DNA from: Caballeronia sordidicola | GTDB lineage: Bacteria; Pseudomonadota; Gammaproteobacteria; Burkholderiales; Burkholderiaceae | Direction: 5' to 3' | NCBI RefSeq assembly: GCF_002220365.1 | Contig: NZ_MTHB01000256.1 | Span: forward strand, 186,001-250,000 | Length of the DNA: 64,000 nucleotides | Shown: piece after piece, positions 1-8,456 of the stretch | Layout: every line of letters begins with the position of its first letter | How positions within the stretch are numbered: the stretch's first letter is position 1 | The notes under the pieces: model-generated | Database searches by the model: none | The model's input: only the letters and a program-made list of their open reading frames with translations | Told to the model about the DNA's origin: nothing | Position numbers and translations under genes: made by a program

Positions 1-1154
1 ATTCAGACGATTGGCTTCGGCCCTGTCGGCATTCGCTTGCCGATCATCATGGGCGTGACGGCCGTTGCGATCTCGCCCATGTTGGCGATGGCAGCCATGC
101 CGGGGTGGGGCTGACTGGCATCTATGGCGCGGTTCTGGTCGGCGGCCTCTATGCGTTGTTGGTGGCCCCGTTGATCAAATACGTTTTGCGGTTCTTTCCT
201 GCCGTGGTGACCGGCACGATCATCACAATGATCGGCGTGTCATTGATGCGCGTCGGCGTCGCCTGGGCGGGGGGCGGGGCGGGTGTCGCCGACTTCGGTG
301 CAACCGGTTATATCGGCATGGCAGCCCTGGTGCTCGGGGTGATTCTTCTGGTGATCAAATTTGGGCGTGGTTTCGTGGGGAATATGGCGGTGCTGCTGGG
401 TATCGCGGTCGGTTACCTGGTGGCAATTTCACTCGGCTGGACTGACTTCTCCGGCTTGTCCGCCCAACCCTGGGTGCGTGTCGTGTTGCCCTTGCAATTC
501 GGCTTGCCGACCTTTTCGCTGGTGCCTTGCCTGACCATGTGTCTGGTGATGACGATCGTGTTCATCGAGGCGACCGGCATGTTCTTGGCGATGGGCGCGA
601 TGACCGGCTGCACCGTGGGCGCGGAGCAGATCAAACGGGGCTTGCGCGCCGACGCAGTGGGAACACTGGTCGGCGGATTGTTCAATACTTTTCCCTATGT
701 TTCCTATTCGCAAAACATCGGTCTGGTTGGTGTTACAGGCGTCTATAGCCGCTGGGTCTGCGTCACGGGTGGCGTGATCATGCTGTTTCTCGGGCTGGTG
801 CCGAAACTTGCTTACATAGTTGCGTCAGTGCCGCAGGCCGTATTGGGAGGAGCGGCCTTCGTCATGTTCGGCATGGTGTCGGCAACCGGCATCAAAATTT
901 TGTCAAACGTCGACTACACCACGCAGCGGCACAATGTGCTTGTCATCGCGATCTCGATCGGATTCGGGCTGATCCCGATTATCTCGCCAACGTTCTTTCA
1001 CATCATGCCGCAAGTCTTGCGGCCGATTTTCACCGATCCAATCATGATGACATCTATCACGGCGGTGGCATTGAACGCCTATTTCAACCGGACGTCCGGC
1101 GCGTCGGCGAGCCAGGATGCAATGCATGCGGCGCAACAGGCCGAAACGCTGTGA
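1..1154 (+). pseudogene. NCS2 xanthine/uracil permease, 5'-truncated by the window edge and frameshifted
   Basis: This is a proton-coupled purine or pyrimidine permease of the NCS2 (nucleobase-ascorbate) family in the inner membrane. Reading from base 1, frame 1 gives IQTIGFGPVGIRLP...MAAMPGWG and then a TGA at 112-114. The rest of the protein continues in frame 3 as GVGLTGIYGAVLVGG. The join lies in the G-rich stretch around 102-110, and restoring one base there would give an uninterrupted PGVGLTG. The NAT signature QNIGLVGVTG is present near 710-740, as is the usual FNTFPY stretch before it. The C-terminus is complete at 1154 and many hydrophobic helices are visible. The break is either a true null mutation or a sequencing slip in a homopolymer. 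If real, translation could only restart at the GTG at 105, giving a protein without the first helices. Xanthine or uric acid is the likeliest substrate for this subgroup, but the sequence does not settle it. Confidence 0.8.
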
Positions 1155-1353
1155 GCTAGCTCGTGTGCGGACAATCAGGCACTGGCGAGCAACCTCTCGA
1201 AGATCCCATTAGACTGACCACTCGCGCGACGGCCGGACGCCGTCGCTCTCCTTGGAGGAGTCTGCGTCGCAAGGTTGTCATTTCCCACTGACCACAGGAG
1301 CTAAACGCACGTCACGTTCCGACGTCGGCGAACTCACAACCGCATTGCCGCGA

Positions 1354-2106
1354 TCACGTCTGCCGGGTGAGAACGGAAACGAAATTCGCCGTTTCTGGCT
1401 GCTTCGGCCGGTTGAAGATGTCGTCTGCCAAACCGGATTCGATCACGCTGCCACCGCTAAGGAAAACGACCTCGCGAGCAATCGATGCGGCCAGACGTAA
1501 ATCATGCGTAGCAAACAGCATGGTCATGCCTTCTTTCGCGAGCTGGCTCAATACGTCGATCACTTCGGCCGCGAGTCCGGGGTCGAGCGCAGAGGTCGGT
1601 TCATCGCACAGAAGAATGTCCGGAGAGGGCGCCAGCGCTCGCGCAATGGCTACCCTCTGCTGTTGCCCACCGGAGAGCGTGGCCGGCCAGGCATCGGCCT
1701 TCTGCGAGATGCCTACCTTCTCCAACAGCGCGCCTGCTCGTGCCCGCGCGCGCTCCTTGTCCCATCGCTGCACGGTGATGAGACCCTCCATCACGTTCTG
1801 TATCACCGTCCGGTGCGGGAACAATTGAAAGCTCTGGAACACCATTCCCGTCTTGCGGCGTATTCTGAGTACCGAATCGCGAGACGGTTTCTCCGTGCTG
1901 CTGAATTCGACCCGCTCGTCACCTAGCGTGAGCGATCCGGTGTCCGGAATCTCAAGCAGGTTCACGCAACGCAGGAGCGTGCTCTTGCCGCTGCCTGACT
2001 GCCCGATCAGTGCCGTGACCGTACCCTGTGCGAGCGTCAGATCGACCGACTTGAGCACATGATGTGTACCGAAGGTTTTCTGGATTTTATCGAGGGCGAT
2101 CATCAT
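1354..2106 (-). CDS. Polar amino-acid (cystine-type) ABC transporter ATP-binding protein
   Basis: This is the ATPase subunit of an amino-acid uptake ABC importer, 250 aa, the usual length for the GlnQ/TcyN group. Walker A is GQSGSGKST (about residues 34-42), the ABC signature is LSGGQQQRVAIARAL, and Walker B is ILLCDEPTSALDP, followed by the H-loop FATHDLRLA. Its ATG overlaps the stop of the permease gene by four bases (ATGA), so the two are translationally coupled. It is the last gene of a binding protein - permease - ATPase set. The neighbouring binding protein resembles FliY/TcyJ, so cystine or a related sulfur amino acid is the likely substrate. It might also energise the ATPase-less transporter at 10497-12870, but that is only an inference. 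Confidence 0.93.
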   Translation of the reverse strand: MMIALDKIQKTFGTHHVLKSVDLTLAQGTVTALIGQSGSGKSTLLRCVNLLEIPDTGSLTLGDERVEFSSTEKPSRDSVLRIRRKTGMVFQSFQLFPHRTVIQNVMEGLITVQRWDKERARARAGALLEKVGISQKADAWPATLSGGQQQRVAIARALAPSPDILLCDEPTSALDPGLAAEVIDVLSQLAKEGMTMLFATHDLRLAASIAREVVFLSGGSVIESGLADDIFNRPKQPETANFVSVLTRQT

Positions 2107-2780
2107 TGGCCCCTCTTGAACAGAGCATGTTGGCCGAGTCTTCTTTCAAGGTGAACCTGAGCCGAGGACAACACGGAACTGAACACCAGGTAGATCAATG
2201 CCGCTTCCGAGTACAGGATAAGCGGTTCATACGTTACCGAAGCAATCCGTTGAGCCGCCTGAAAGATCTCCGGCACGGTGAGCACCGCGGCAAGCGAGGT
2301 GTCCTTGATGAGCGAGATAAACGAGTTCGCCAAGGCAGGCAGGGCGACCCGCGCAGCCTGCGGCAAGATTGTCCGACGCAGTGCTTGCGAGCGCGTCATG
2401 CCCATTGAATACGCGGCCTCCCATTGTCCATTGGGAATCGATTCAACCGCACCCCGGATCACTTCCGAGTTGTAGGCGCCCACGTTCAGCGAGAAGCCGA
2501 TAATGGCCGCAGTGAGCGGGTCGAGCACGATACCGACGTTGGGCAGGCCGTAGAAAATCACGAAGAGTTGCACCAGTAACGGTGAGCCCCGGATCAGCCA
2601 CACGTAGAACTGTGCAATCTTCACCGCCCATCGCGGTCCAAACAGCCGCACAAGTGCGGTTGCAAATGCCAGTGTCAAGCCTAGCGCAAACGATGCAATG
2701 GTGAGCGGCACCGTGAACACGAGGCCTGCGTACAGGAGTGGCCAGAGTGACTCGACCATCAAGTGGAGCCATGCCGGCAT
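2103..2780 (-). CDS. Amino-acid ABC transporter permease, cystine type (TcyL/YecS-like)
   Basis: This inner-membrane subunit belongs to the HisMQ family, with 225 aa and about five transmembrane helices. The EAA loop is visible as EAAYSMGMTRSQALRRTILPQA, near residues 141-162, where the ATPase docks. The stretch WLIRGSPLLVQLFVIFYGLP, typical of polar amino-acid permeases, lies at about 61-80. A single permease encoded with one binding protein and one ATPase suggests a homodimeric channel, as in the E. coli cystine transporter TcyJLN. The gene starts 47 bases after the binding-protein gene ends and overlaps the ATPase gene by four bases. Confidence 0.92.
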   Translation of the reverse strand: MPAWLHLMVESLWPLLYAGLVFTVPLTIASFALGLTLAFATALVRLFGPRWAVKIAQFYVWLIRGSPLLVQLFVIFYGLPNVGIVLDPLTAAIIGFSLNVGAYNSEVIRGAVESIPNGQWEAAYSMGMTRSQALRRTILPQAARVALPALANSFISLIKDTSLAAVLTVPEIFQAAQRIASVTYEPLILYSEAALIYLVFSSVLSSAQVHLERRLGQHALFKRGQ

Positions 2781-2827
2781 ATTTTCGGCTCTCTAAGAAT
2801 GAGGTATGGGCGGTGCTGAGCGCGATG

Positions 2828-3607
2828 CTACTTCGATACATCCTTGCCGAAGTATTTCGTCGATATCTGCTTGTAGGTACCGTCTGCCTTGATCTCGGAA
2901 AGCGCTTTGTCAATGGCGGCCAGAAGCTGGGGGTTGCCCTTCTGGATAATGACGCCGGAGTACTCGCTGTCAGCCGAATTGTCGATTGCAGCGATCTTTA
3001 CCTTAGCGTCCGGCTTGTGCTTCTTGAAGTCGAGGAAGGAGAGACTGTCGTTCACCGTTGCATCGACGCGGCCTGACGTCAGCAAATCAATTGATTCGTT
3101 GAAGCCCTGCACGCCCACTACGTCAGCGCCGTGATCTTTCGCGATCTTGCCGAAGTTGCTGGTCAGGGTATTGGCTGATTTCTTGCCCTTCAGATCGTCG
3201 AAATTTTTGATCGTCGTGTTATCCGAGCGCACGATCAGGGCCGCATGGGATGCGATATAGGGCTGCGAGAAATCGTACTTGGCCTTGCGGGCGTCGGTAA
3301 TGGAGACCTCGTTGATGACCGCGTCGTAGCGGTTCGCGTCGAGCCCTGCAATCAGCCCGTCCCACTTGCCTTCGACAAACTCCGGTTTAACACCTAGGCG
3401 TTTGGCGATGGCCTGACCGATTTCTACGTCGAAGCCTGTCAGCTTGCCCGATTCGTCGTGATAGGTGAAGGGTGCGTAAGTGCCTTCGGTCCCGATCTTG
3501 ATGACACCGGCGCTCTTGATGCTTGCCAGGTCGTCGGCTGCGAAGGCAGTAGAAACAGCAGTCAGTTGCACGATGCCGGCAAGCAGCATGACGTTTAGAA
3601 TTTTCAT
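2828..3607 (-). CDS. Periplasmic amino-acid binding protein, FliY/TcyJ (cystine) type
   Basis: This 259-aa solute-binding protein of the SBP_bac_3 family captures the substrate in the periplasm for the permease/ATPase pair encoded downstream. The N-terminus is a Sec signal peptide with probable cleavage after AFA, before ADDLASIK. The family pattern IGTEGTYAPFTYHDESGKL, GFDVEIGQAIAKRLG and SITDARKAKYDFSQPY closely follows E. coli FliY, a cystine-binding protein, in the segments I can compare. The ATG at 3605-3607 has a good ribosome-binding site, AAGGAG, about nine bases upstream. It is the first gene of the transporter set; the 159-base gap from the dehydrogenase gene could hold its promoter. 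Other sulfur amino acids remain possible ligands. Confidence 0.9.
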   Translation of the reverse strand: MKILNVMLLAGIVQLTAVSTAFAADDLASIKSAGVIKIGTEGTYAPFTYHDESGKLTGFDVEIGQAIAKRLGVKPEFVEGKWDGLIAGLDANRYDAVINEVSITDARKAKYDFSQPYIASHAALIVRSDNTTIKNFDDLKGKKSANTLTSNFGKIAKDHGADVVGVQGFNESIDLLTSGRVDATVNDSLSFLDFKKHKPDAKVKIAAIDNSADSEYSGVIIQKGNPQLLAAIDKALSEIKADGTYKQISTKYFGKDVSK

Positions 3608-3766
3608 GACGGGTGACTCCTTAGGAATTATCTTTTGTCTGTTTCATCTTCGACTAGCTAAGACGCAACGCTTCGGCGCGACTTTAACAAGGGGGTTTGG
3701 TTTCACAAAGCATATTGATGTAGAAGGATATGTCTGGATCGAATAAAGGCGGCGCGGGTCGTTTGT

Positions 3767-4714
3767 CTAGTAGCCCCGGTGGATATCGACAAGATCTTCC
3801 AGCGACGTACCGTGAGTAAAAGCGCTGAAATTGCGTGCGAACTTGGCGGCCAGTTCGGCCGCATTGTGCGGGCCGATCGCCGACGTGTGTGGCGACAGGC
3901 GGATGCGCGGATGCGTGTAGAACGGATGCCCGGCCGGCAGCGGCTCGGGCTCGGTGACGTCGAGCGATGCCGCATCAATTCGGCCGTCAGCAAGCGCCTC
4001 TAGCAATGCCTCGTTATCGATTAATGAACCACGCGCGACATTAATCACGTGTAATCCCGGCTTCGCTCGAGCAAGCAACTCTCGACTGACAATATGACGG
4101 GTTGCTGCAGTAGCCGGCGCCGCGAGTACGAGATGGTCTGCTTCTCGAACCAGTTCGCCGATATCGGCAACAAGCGTGACGCCCGGCAGGTCCGGCGCGG
4201 TAGAAGCTTGGCGCCGCACTGCGATGACCCGGGCGCCGAGCGCAAGCGCTTTCTGCGCAAGAGCCTGCCCGATCGAGCCCAGGCCGAATATGCCGATCGT
4301 GCTGCCGTGCACGGTTGCGAGGGGCGTCAATGCCCATTGCTGCGCGTCGTGAATCCAGATGTCCGGCAGACGTTTCGCGTGAGCAAAGATTGCTGCCAAC
4401 GCGAATTCTGCAATGGCTGTTGAGGAGGTGCCGCGCGCGGTAGTAACGGGCAGGCCTTCGAAGAACCAGCCCGGATAAAAGTCGATCCCCGATGAACCAA
4501 GTTGTACCCAGCGCAGCCCGAATGGCCAGCCGGCGGGGGCATGCTCCGGTGCCCGTGCGCCTCGTATGATGATGGGCGCGGCGACCAGGATCGACGTCTC
4601 GTCAGGTAGTTCGGCCGGCACCCCTCGGGGGATACCTACTACCCGGACACCAGGCAGAAGCGCACGCACTGCATCATTGAATGGCTCGGCGAGCTGGCTG
4701 GCTATTGTGACCAT
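3767..4714 (-). CDS. NAD(P)-dependent D-2-hydroxyacid dehydrogenase
   Basis: This 315-aa protein belongs to the D-isomer-specific 2-hydroxyacid dehydrogenase family, which reduces 2-keto acids to D-2-hydroxy acids or the reverse. The Rossmann fingerprint is GIFGLGSIGQALAQKALALG. The catalytic arginine sits in INVARGSLIDNEALLEAL, an acidic residue in LDVTEPEPLP, and the catalytic histidine in RLSPHTSA. The fold and length match the GhrA/Pdx-like soluble enzymes. It lies upstream of, and on the same strand as, the cystine-type ABC transporter, which suggests processing of a keto acid from an imported amino acid, although the substrate cannot be read from the sequence. Cytoplasmic, no signal peptide. 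Confidence 0.88.
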   Translation of the reverse strand: MVTIASQLAEPFNDAVRALLPGVRVVGIPRGVPAELPDETSILVAAPIIIRGARAPEHAPAGWPFGLRWVQLGSSGIDFYPGWFFEGLPVTTARGTSSTAIAEFALAAIFAHAKRLPDIWIHDAQQWALTPLATVHGSTIGIFGLGSIGQALAQKALALGARVIAVRRQASTAPDLPGVTLVADIGELVREADHLVLAAPATAATRHIVSRELLARAKPGLHVINVARGSLIDNEALLEALADGRIDAASLDVTEPEPLPAGHPFYTHPRIRLSPHTSAIGPHNAAELAAKFARNFSAFTHGTSLEDLVDIHRGY

Positions 4715-4839
4715 GGATTATCAGAAAGGGGAGTAGCGGTACGCCTGATCAGGGAGCGCTGACGGATTGATCAGGACTGCAGGAAGAAGATAGGAGGAAG
4801 CGTAAGACCTGGCGAAGCGCAGCGCATTGAATTTGAAGC

Positions 4840-4876
4840 GCACGTCGGGGCGTCTGAAACAGACGCGCCGACGTGC
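4840..4876 (-). terminator. Strong hairpin downstream of groEL
   Basis: A 17-base arm at 4840-4856 pairs with 4860-4876 with a single mismatch and an AAA loop, about 25 bases past the groEL stop. It is well placed to end the groESL transcript. No long U-tract follows, which is common in high-GC betaproteobacteria. Confidence 0.7.
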
Positions 4877-4901
4877 GTATGTAGATACAGGCGGGAAAAC
4901 C

Positions 4902-6542
4902 TCAGAAATCGAAGCCCGGCCCACCCGCACCCGGTCCGCCCGCTTGCCCTGCAGGGGCCGCGTTTTTCGGCGCTTCAGTTATCGTTGCATCGGTCGTGAG
5001 CAGCAAGCCCGCGATCGATGCCGCGTTTTGCAATGCAGTGCGCGTGACCTTGGTCGGATCGAGCACACCCGATTCGACCAGATCGCCGTATTCACCGGTC
5101 TGCGCGTTGTAACCAAAGTTACCCGTGCCCTCGGCGACCCTCGCGACGACGACGCTTGCTTCCTCACCGGCATTCGTGACGATCTGACGCAACGGTTCTT
5201 CCAATGCGCGCAGTACGATCTTTACGCCGGCGTCTTGATCTGCGTTGGCGCCCTTCAGACCGCTGATTGCCTGCTTGACGCGGATCAGCGCGACGCCACC
5301 ACCCGGCACGATACCTTCTTCAACTGCCGCACGCGTCGCGTGCAGTGCATCGTCAACGCGGTCCTTCTTCTCCTTGACCTCGATCTCGGTGGCACCGCCC
5401 ACCTTGATGACCGCCACGCCGCCGGCCAGTTTCGCGACACGCTCCTGCAGCTTTTCGCGATCGTAGTCTGAACTCGCTTCTTCAATCTGTACGCGGATCT
5501 GCTTGACGCGTGCCTGGATATTCTTCGTGTCTCCGGCGCCGTCGATCACGATGGTGTTTTCCTTGCCTACTTCAATGCGCTTGGCTTGGCCCAATTCCGC
5601 CAACGTCGCCTTTTCCAGCGTGAGGCCGGTTTCTTCTGCGATCACCTGGCCGCCGGTCAGGATCGCGATATCCTCTAGCAGTGCCTTGCGACGATCGCCA
5701 AAGCCCGGCGCCTTGACTGCCACTGTCTTCAGAATGCCGCGGATGTTGTTGACCACGAGCGTCGCGAGCGCTTCACCTTCAACGTCTTCCGCGATGATCA
5801 GCAATGGCCGTCCCGCCTTCGCGACCAGTTCCAGTACCGGCAGCAGATCGCGAATATTTGACACCTTCTTGTCGTGCAGCAGAACAAACGGATCTTCCAG
5901 AACGGCGACTTGTTTATCCTGATCGTTGATGAAGTAGGGCGACAGGTAGCCGCGGTCGAACTGCAGTCCTTCGACCACATCGAGTTCATCGTCGAGGGAC
6001 TTGCCGTCCTCGACCGTGATCACGCCTTCCTTGCCGACACGGTCGATCGCTTCGGCAATCCGCTGGCCGATCGACTCCTCGCCATTCGCCGAGATGGTCG
6101 CGACCTGGGCGATTTCCTTGCTGGTCGTGGTGGGCTTGCTGATCTTTTTAAGTTCTTCGACTGCGGCGATCACGGCCTTGTCGATACCGCGCTTCAGGTC
6201 CAGTGGATTGAGACCTGCAGCCACGTATTTCAGCCCTTCGCGTACGATCGCCTGCGCCAGCACGGTCGCTGTGGTGGTGCCGTCACCGGCGTCGTCGCTG
6301 GTGCGCGACGCGACTTCCTTCACCAGTTGCGCGCCGATATTTTGCAGCTTGTCGGCCAGCTCGATTTCCTTCGCTACCGACACGCCGTCTTTCGTCACAA
6401 TCGGTGAGCCGAAGCTGCGCTCCAGTACTACATTACGGCCTTTCGGGCCGAGCGTTACTTTCACTGCATTGGCGAGGATGTTGACGCCTTCGACCAGTTT
6501 CGATCGTGCGCTGTCGCTAAAGACAATTTCTTTGGCTGCCAT
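4902..6542 (-). CDS. groEL: Chaperonin GroEL (60 kDa)
   Basis: This is the large chaperonin subunit, 546 aa, forming the double-ring ATP-driven folding chamber with GroES in the cytoplasm. It begins MAAKEIVFSDSARSKL and carries the nucleotide-site motif DDAGDGTTTATVLAQ (the catalytic Asp lies in GDGTTT) and the C-terminal nucleotide contact EEGIVPGGGVAL. The tail is GGPGAGGPGFDF instead of the usual GGM repeats, a feature more often seen in secondary groEL copies of Burkholderiales than in the housekeeping one. I infer that this is one of several chaperonin operons in the genome. It follows groES by 13 bases in one operon, probably under HrcA control through the CIRCE element upstream of groES. 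Confidence 0.97.
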   Translation of the reverse strand: MAAKEIVFSDSARSKLVEGVNILANAVKVTLGPKGRNVVLERSFGSPIVTKDGVSVAKEIELADKLQNIGAQLVKEVASRTSDDAGDGTTTATVLAQAIVREGLKYVAAGLNPLDLKRGIDKAVIAAVEELKKISKPTTTSKEIAQVATISANGEESIGQRIAEAIDRVGKEGVITVEDGKSLDDELDVVEGLQFDRGYLSPYFINDQDKQVAVLEDPFVLLHDKKVSNIRDLLPVLELVAKAGRPLLIIAEDVEGEALATLVVNNIRGILKTVAVKAPGFGDRRKALLEDIAILTGGQVIAEETGLTLEKATLAELGQAKRIEVGKENTIVIDGAGDTKNIQARVKQIRVQIEEASSDYDREKLQERVAKLAGGVAVIKVGGATEIEVKEKKDRVDDALHATRAAVEEGIVPGGGVALIRVKQAISGLKGANADQDAGVKIVLRALEEPLRQIVTNAGEEASVVVARVAEGTGNFGYNAQTGEYGDLVESGVLDPTKVTRTALQNAASIAGLLLTTDATITEAPKNAAPAGQAGGPGAGGPGFDF

Positions 6543-6555
6543 TTCTGAAGCTCCG

Positions 6556-6849
6556 TTATTGTTGGGTGACTACGGCGACAATGTCTTCTTCGCGCAGTAC
6601 GAGCAGTTCGTTGCCGTCGACCTTGACTTGCTGGCCCGAGTATTTGCCGAACAGCACGCGTTCGCCGACCTTCAGGTCGGGCACGATGCGCTTGCCATCG
6701 TTATCACGCTTGCCGGGGCCAACGGCAATGACTTCGCCCTGGTCGGGTTTTTCTGCGGCGCTTTCGGGAATGACGATGCCCGATGCGGTTTTTGTTTCCT
6801 GGTCGAGACGTTTGATGATCACGCGGTCGTGGAGCGGACGAAGGCTCAT
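6556..6849 (-). CDS. groES: Co-chaperonin GroES (10 kDa)
   Basis: This is the lid of the GroEL chamber, 97 aa. I chose the ATG at 6847-6849 because the protein then begins MSLRPLHDRVIIKRLDQE, the standard family start; a longer reading frame runs upstream into the operator. The mobile-loop region ETKTASGIVIPESAAEKP and the conserved VLFGKYSGQQVKVDG and VLREEDIVAVV segments are present. It is the first gene of the groES-groEL operon, with a CIRCE-like operator 27-53 bases before the start codon. Confidence 0.96.
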   Translation of the reverse strand: MSLRPLHDRVIIKRLDQETKTASGIVIPESAAEKPDQGEVIAVGPGKRDNDGKRIVPDLKVGERVLFGKYSGQQVKVDGNELLVLREEDIVAVVTQQ

Positions 6850-6875
6850 AGTCGGTTTTCCGTTGGGGTCAATGA

Positions 6876-6902
6876 GTAGCACTCCTTGCAGCCGGGCGCT
6901 AA
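6876..6902 (-). promoter_or_regulatory. CIRCE-like HrcA operator upstream of groES
   Basis: The plus strand reads GTAGCACTC, nine bases, GGGCGCTAA. The CIRCE consensus is TTAGCACTC-N9-GAGTGCTAA, so 15 of 18 arm positions match and the spacer has exactly the required length. It lies between the probable promoter and groES. HrcA binding here would repress the operon until heat shock or misfolded protein draws HrcA off. Confidence 0.8.
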
Positions 6903-6911
6903 CAGGAATTG

Positions 6912-6941
6912 AGTATAAGAATGTGTCGAGGCTCGATCCAA
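6912..6941 (-). promoter_or_regulatory. Possible sigma-70-type promoter of groESL
   Basis: On the minus strand TTGGAT and TATACT are separated by 18 bases, which would place the transcription start near 6905, just before the CIRCE element. The -10 is good and the -35 is weak. A sigma-32 promoter was not obvious. Confidence 0.35.
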
Positions 6942-6977
6942 TAACGAATACTTGAAACGTTATCCGCGTTTGGCATT

Positions 6978-8336
6978 TCAGCTTGCCGCGCGTTTCTGTA
7001 TAGCCTGTACATAGCGATTTTCCGGACGCGGAAGTCCCAGGTTCTCGCGTAGCGTCGTGCCTTCATACTCGGTGCGAAAGAGTCCGCGTCGCTGCAATTC
7101 AGGCACGACCAGTTCTGCAAACTCAGTCAGCCCGCCTGGCAACCATGGCGACATGATGTTGAAACCGTCGGCGCCTTCTTCTTCGAACCATTGCTCCAGT
7201 TGATCCGCGATACTCTCCGGAGTGCCCACGACCTGCTGGTGTCCGCGAGCCCCGGCTATGCGCAGATACAGGTCGCGAATGCTAAGGTTCTCGCGCCTCG
7301 CCAGGTCGAACAGCAGTTGCTGCCGGCTTTTGCCGCCATTCGTTTCAGGCAAGTCGGGCAACGGCCCATCGACGGGGTACTTTGATAAATCGACACCGCC
7401 AGTCATTTTCGACAGCAGTGCGAGGCCGACATCGGGATGAATGAGGTCCTGCAGTGCGTTGAACTTTGCACGCGCCTCGTCGTGGGTTCTGCCGATCACC
7501 GGGAAGATGCCCGGCATGATCTTCAGATCGTCTGGCTTCCGGCCATATTTGGTGAGCCGCCCCTTTACGTCCTGATAGAACGCCTTGGCTTCATCGAGTG
7601 TCTGGTGCGCAACGAAGATCACTTCCGCGGTCTGCGCGGCGAGCTCGCGGCCGGCATCCGATGCGCCGGCTTGCACGACCACCGGCCAGCCCTGCGGCGA
7701 GCGAGCGACATTGAGCGGGCCGCGCACCTTGAAATGCGCGCCGCGATGATCCAGCGTATGCAGTTTGTCAGGATCGAAATAGATGCCGCTTTCACGGTCG
7801 CGAAGGAAAGCGTCGTCTTCCCAACTGTCCCAGAGGCCTGCGACGACGTCGTAGAATTCGCGTGCACGCTCGTAACGAACTGCGTGAGCCGGGTGTTGCT
7901 CGAAACCGAAGTTCAGCGCTTCCGTCTCGCTGCTGGACGTAACCAGGTTCCAGCCTGATCGGCCGCCGCTCAAATGGTCGAGCGAGGCAAACTTGCGTGC
8001 GACGTTGAATGGTTCATTGAACGTGGTGGAGACCGTCGCGATCAAGCCGATGTTTTTCGTCACTACGGACAAGGCGGCCAGTAGGGTTAGGGGTTCGAAG
8101 TGGTCGGCGCGGGCCGTGCGCGAGAGCGACGCGAGATTCGTATCGCGGATGCCTACACTGTCCGCGAAAAACACCGCGTCGAACTTCGCGCGTTCGGCGA
8201 TCTGCGCGAGTTCAGCATAATGTGAGAAATCGAGGCCGCCAGCCAGATGCGTATCGGGATGACGCCAGGCAGCGATATGGTGTCCTGTCTCCATCAGGAA
8301 AGCACCCAGCTTGATCTGCCGCTTGGCCTTGCTCAT
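6978..8336 (-). CDS. LLM-class flavin-dependent monooxygenase (NtaA/SnaA/DszA family)
   Basis: This 452-aa two-component flavin monooxygenase uses FMNH2 supplied by a separate reductase. Segments typical of the NtaA/DszA branch are LGAFLMETGHHIAAWRHPD, SGGRSGWNLVTS, HFKVRGPLNVARSPQGWPVV, QAGASDAGRELAAQTAEVIF and GTPESIADQLEQWFEEEGADGFN. I chose the ATG at 8334-8336 because GGAG lies six to nine bases upstream; an upstream extension lacks family similarity. Enzymes of this family cleave C-S, C-N or C-O bonds in organosulfur compounds, aminopolycarboxylates or nitrilotriacetate-like substrates. Its place beside a binding protein, cystine uptake and sulfur genes favours an organosulfur compound, but that is inference. 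No flavin reductase gene is adjacent. Confidence 0.88.
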   Translation of the reverse strand: MSKAKRQIKLGAFLMETGHHIAAWRHPDTHLAGGLDFSHYAELAQIAERAKFDAVFFADSVGIRDTNLASLSRTARADHFEPLTLLAALSVVTKNIGLIATVSTTFNEPFNVARKFASLDHLSGGRSGWNLVTSSSETEALNFGFEQHPAHAVRYERAREFYDVVAGLWDSWEDDAFLRDRESGIYFDPDKLHTLDHRGAHFKVRGPLNVARSPQGWPVVVQAGASDAGRELAAQTAEVIFVAHQTLDEAKAFYQDVKGRLTKYGRKPDDLKIMPGIFPVIGRTHDEARAKFNALQDLIHPDVGLALLSKMTGGVDLSKYPVDGPLPDLPETNGGKSRQQLLFDLARRENLSIRDLYLRIAGARGHQQVVGTPESIADQLEQWFEEEGADGFNIMSPWLPGGLTEFAELVVPELQRRGLFRTEYEGTTLRENLGLPRPENRYVQAIQKRAAS

Positions 8337-8456
8337 TGTTTGCTCCACGTCGTTGGGTGGTTCGGATGGGGGGATGCATATTCTTGGCCGTGGACACGTT
8401 TTCAACAATCAACGATTTTTGCTTTGCATATTCAGTGCAATGGCTAATGCATGGCG

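Noticed and set aside
4827..5471. Long plus-strand reading frame opposite groEL
   Set aside because: It is a mirror of the groEL codon pattern with no similarity of its own; the same holds for the other long antisense frames over groEL, katG and the emrA-like gene.
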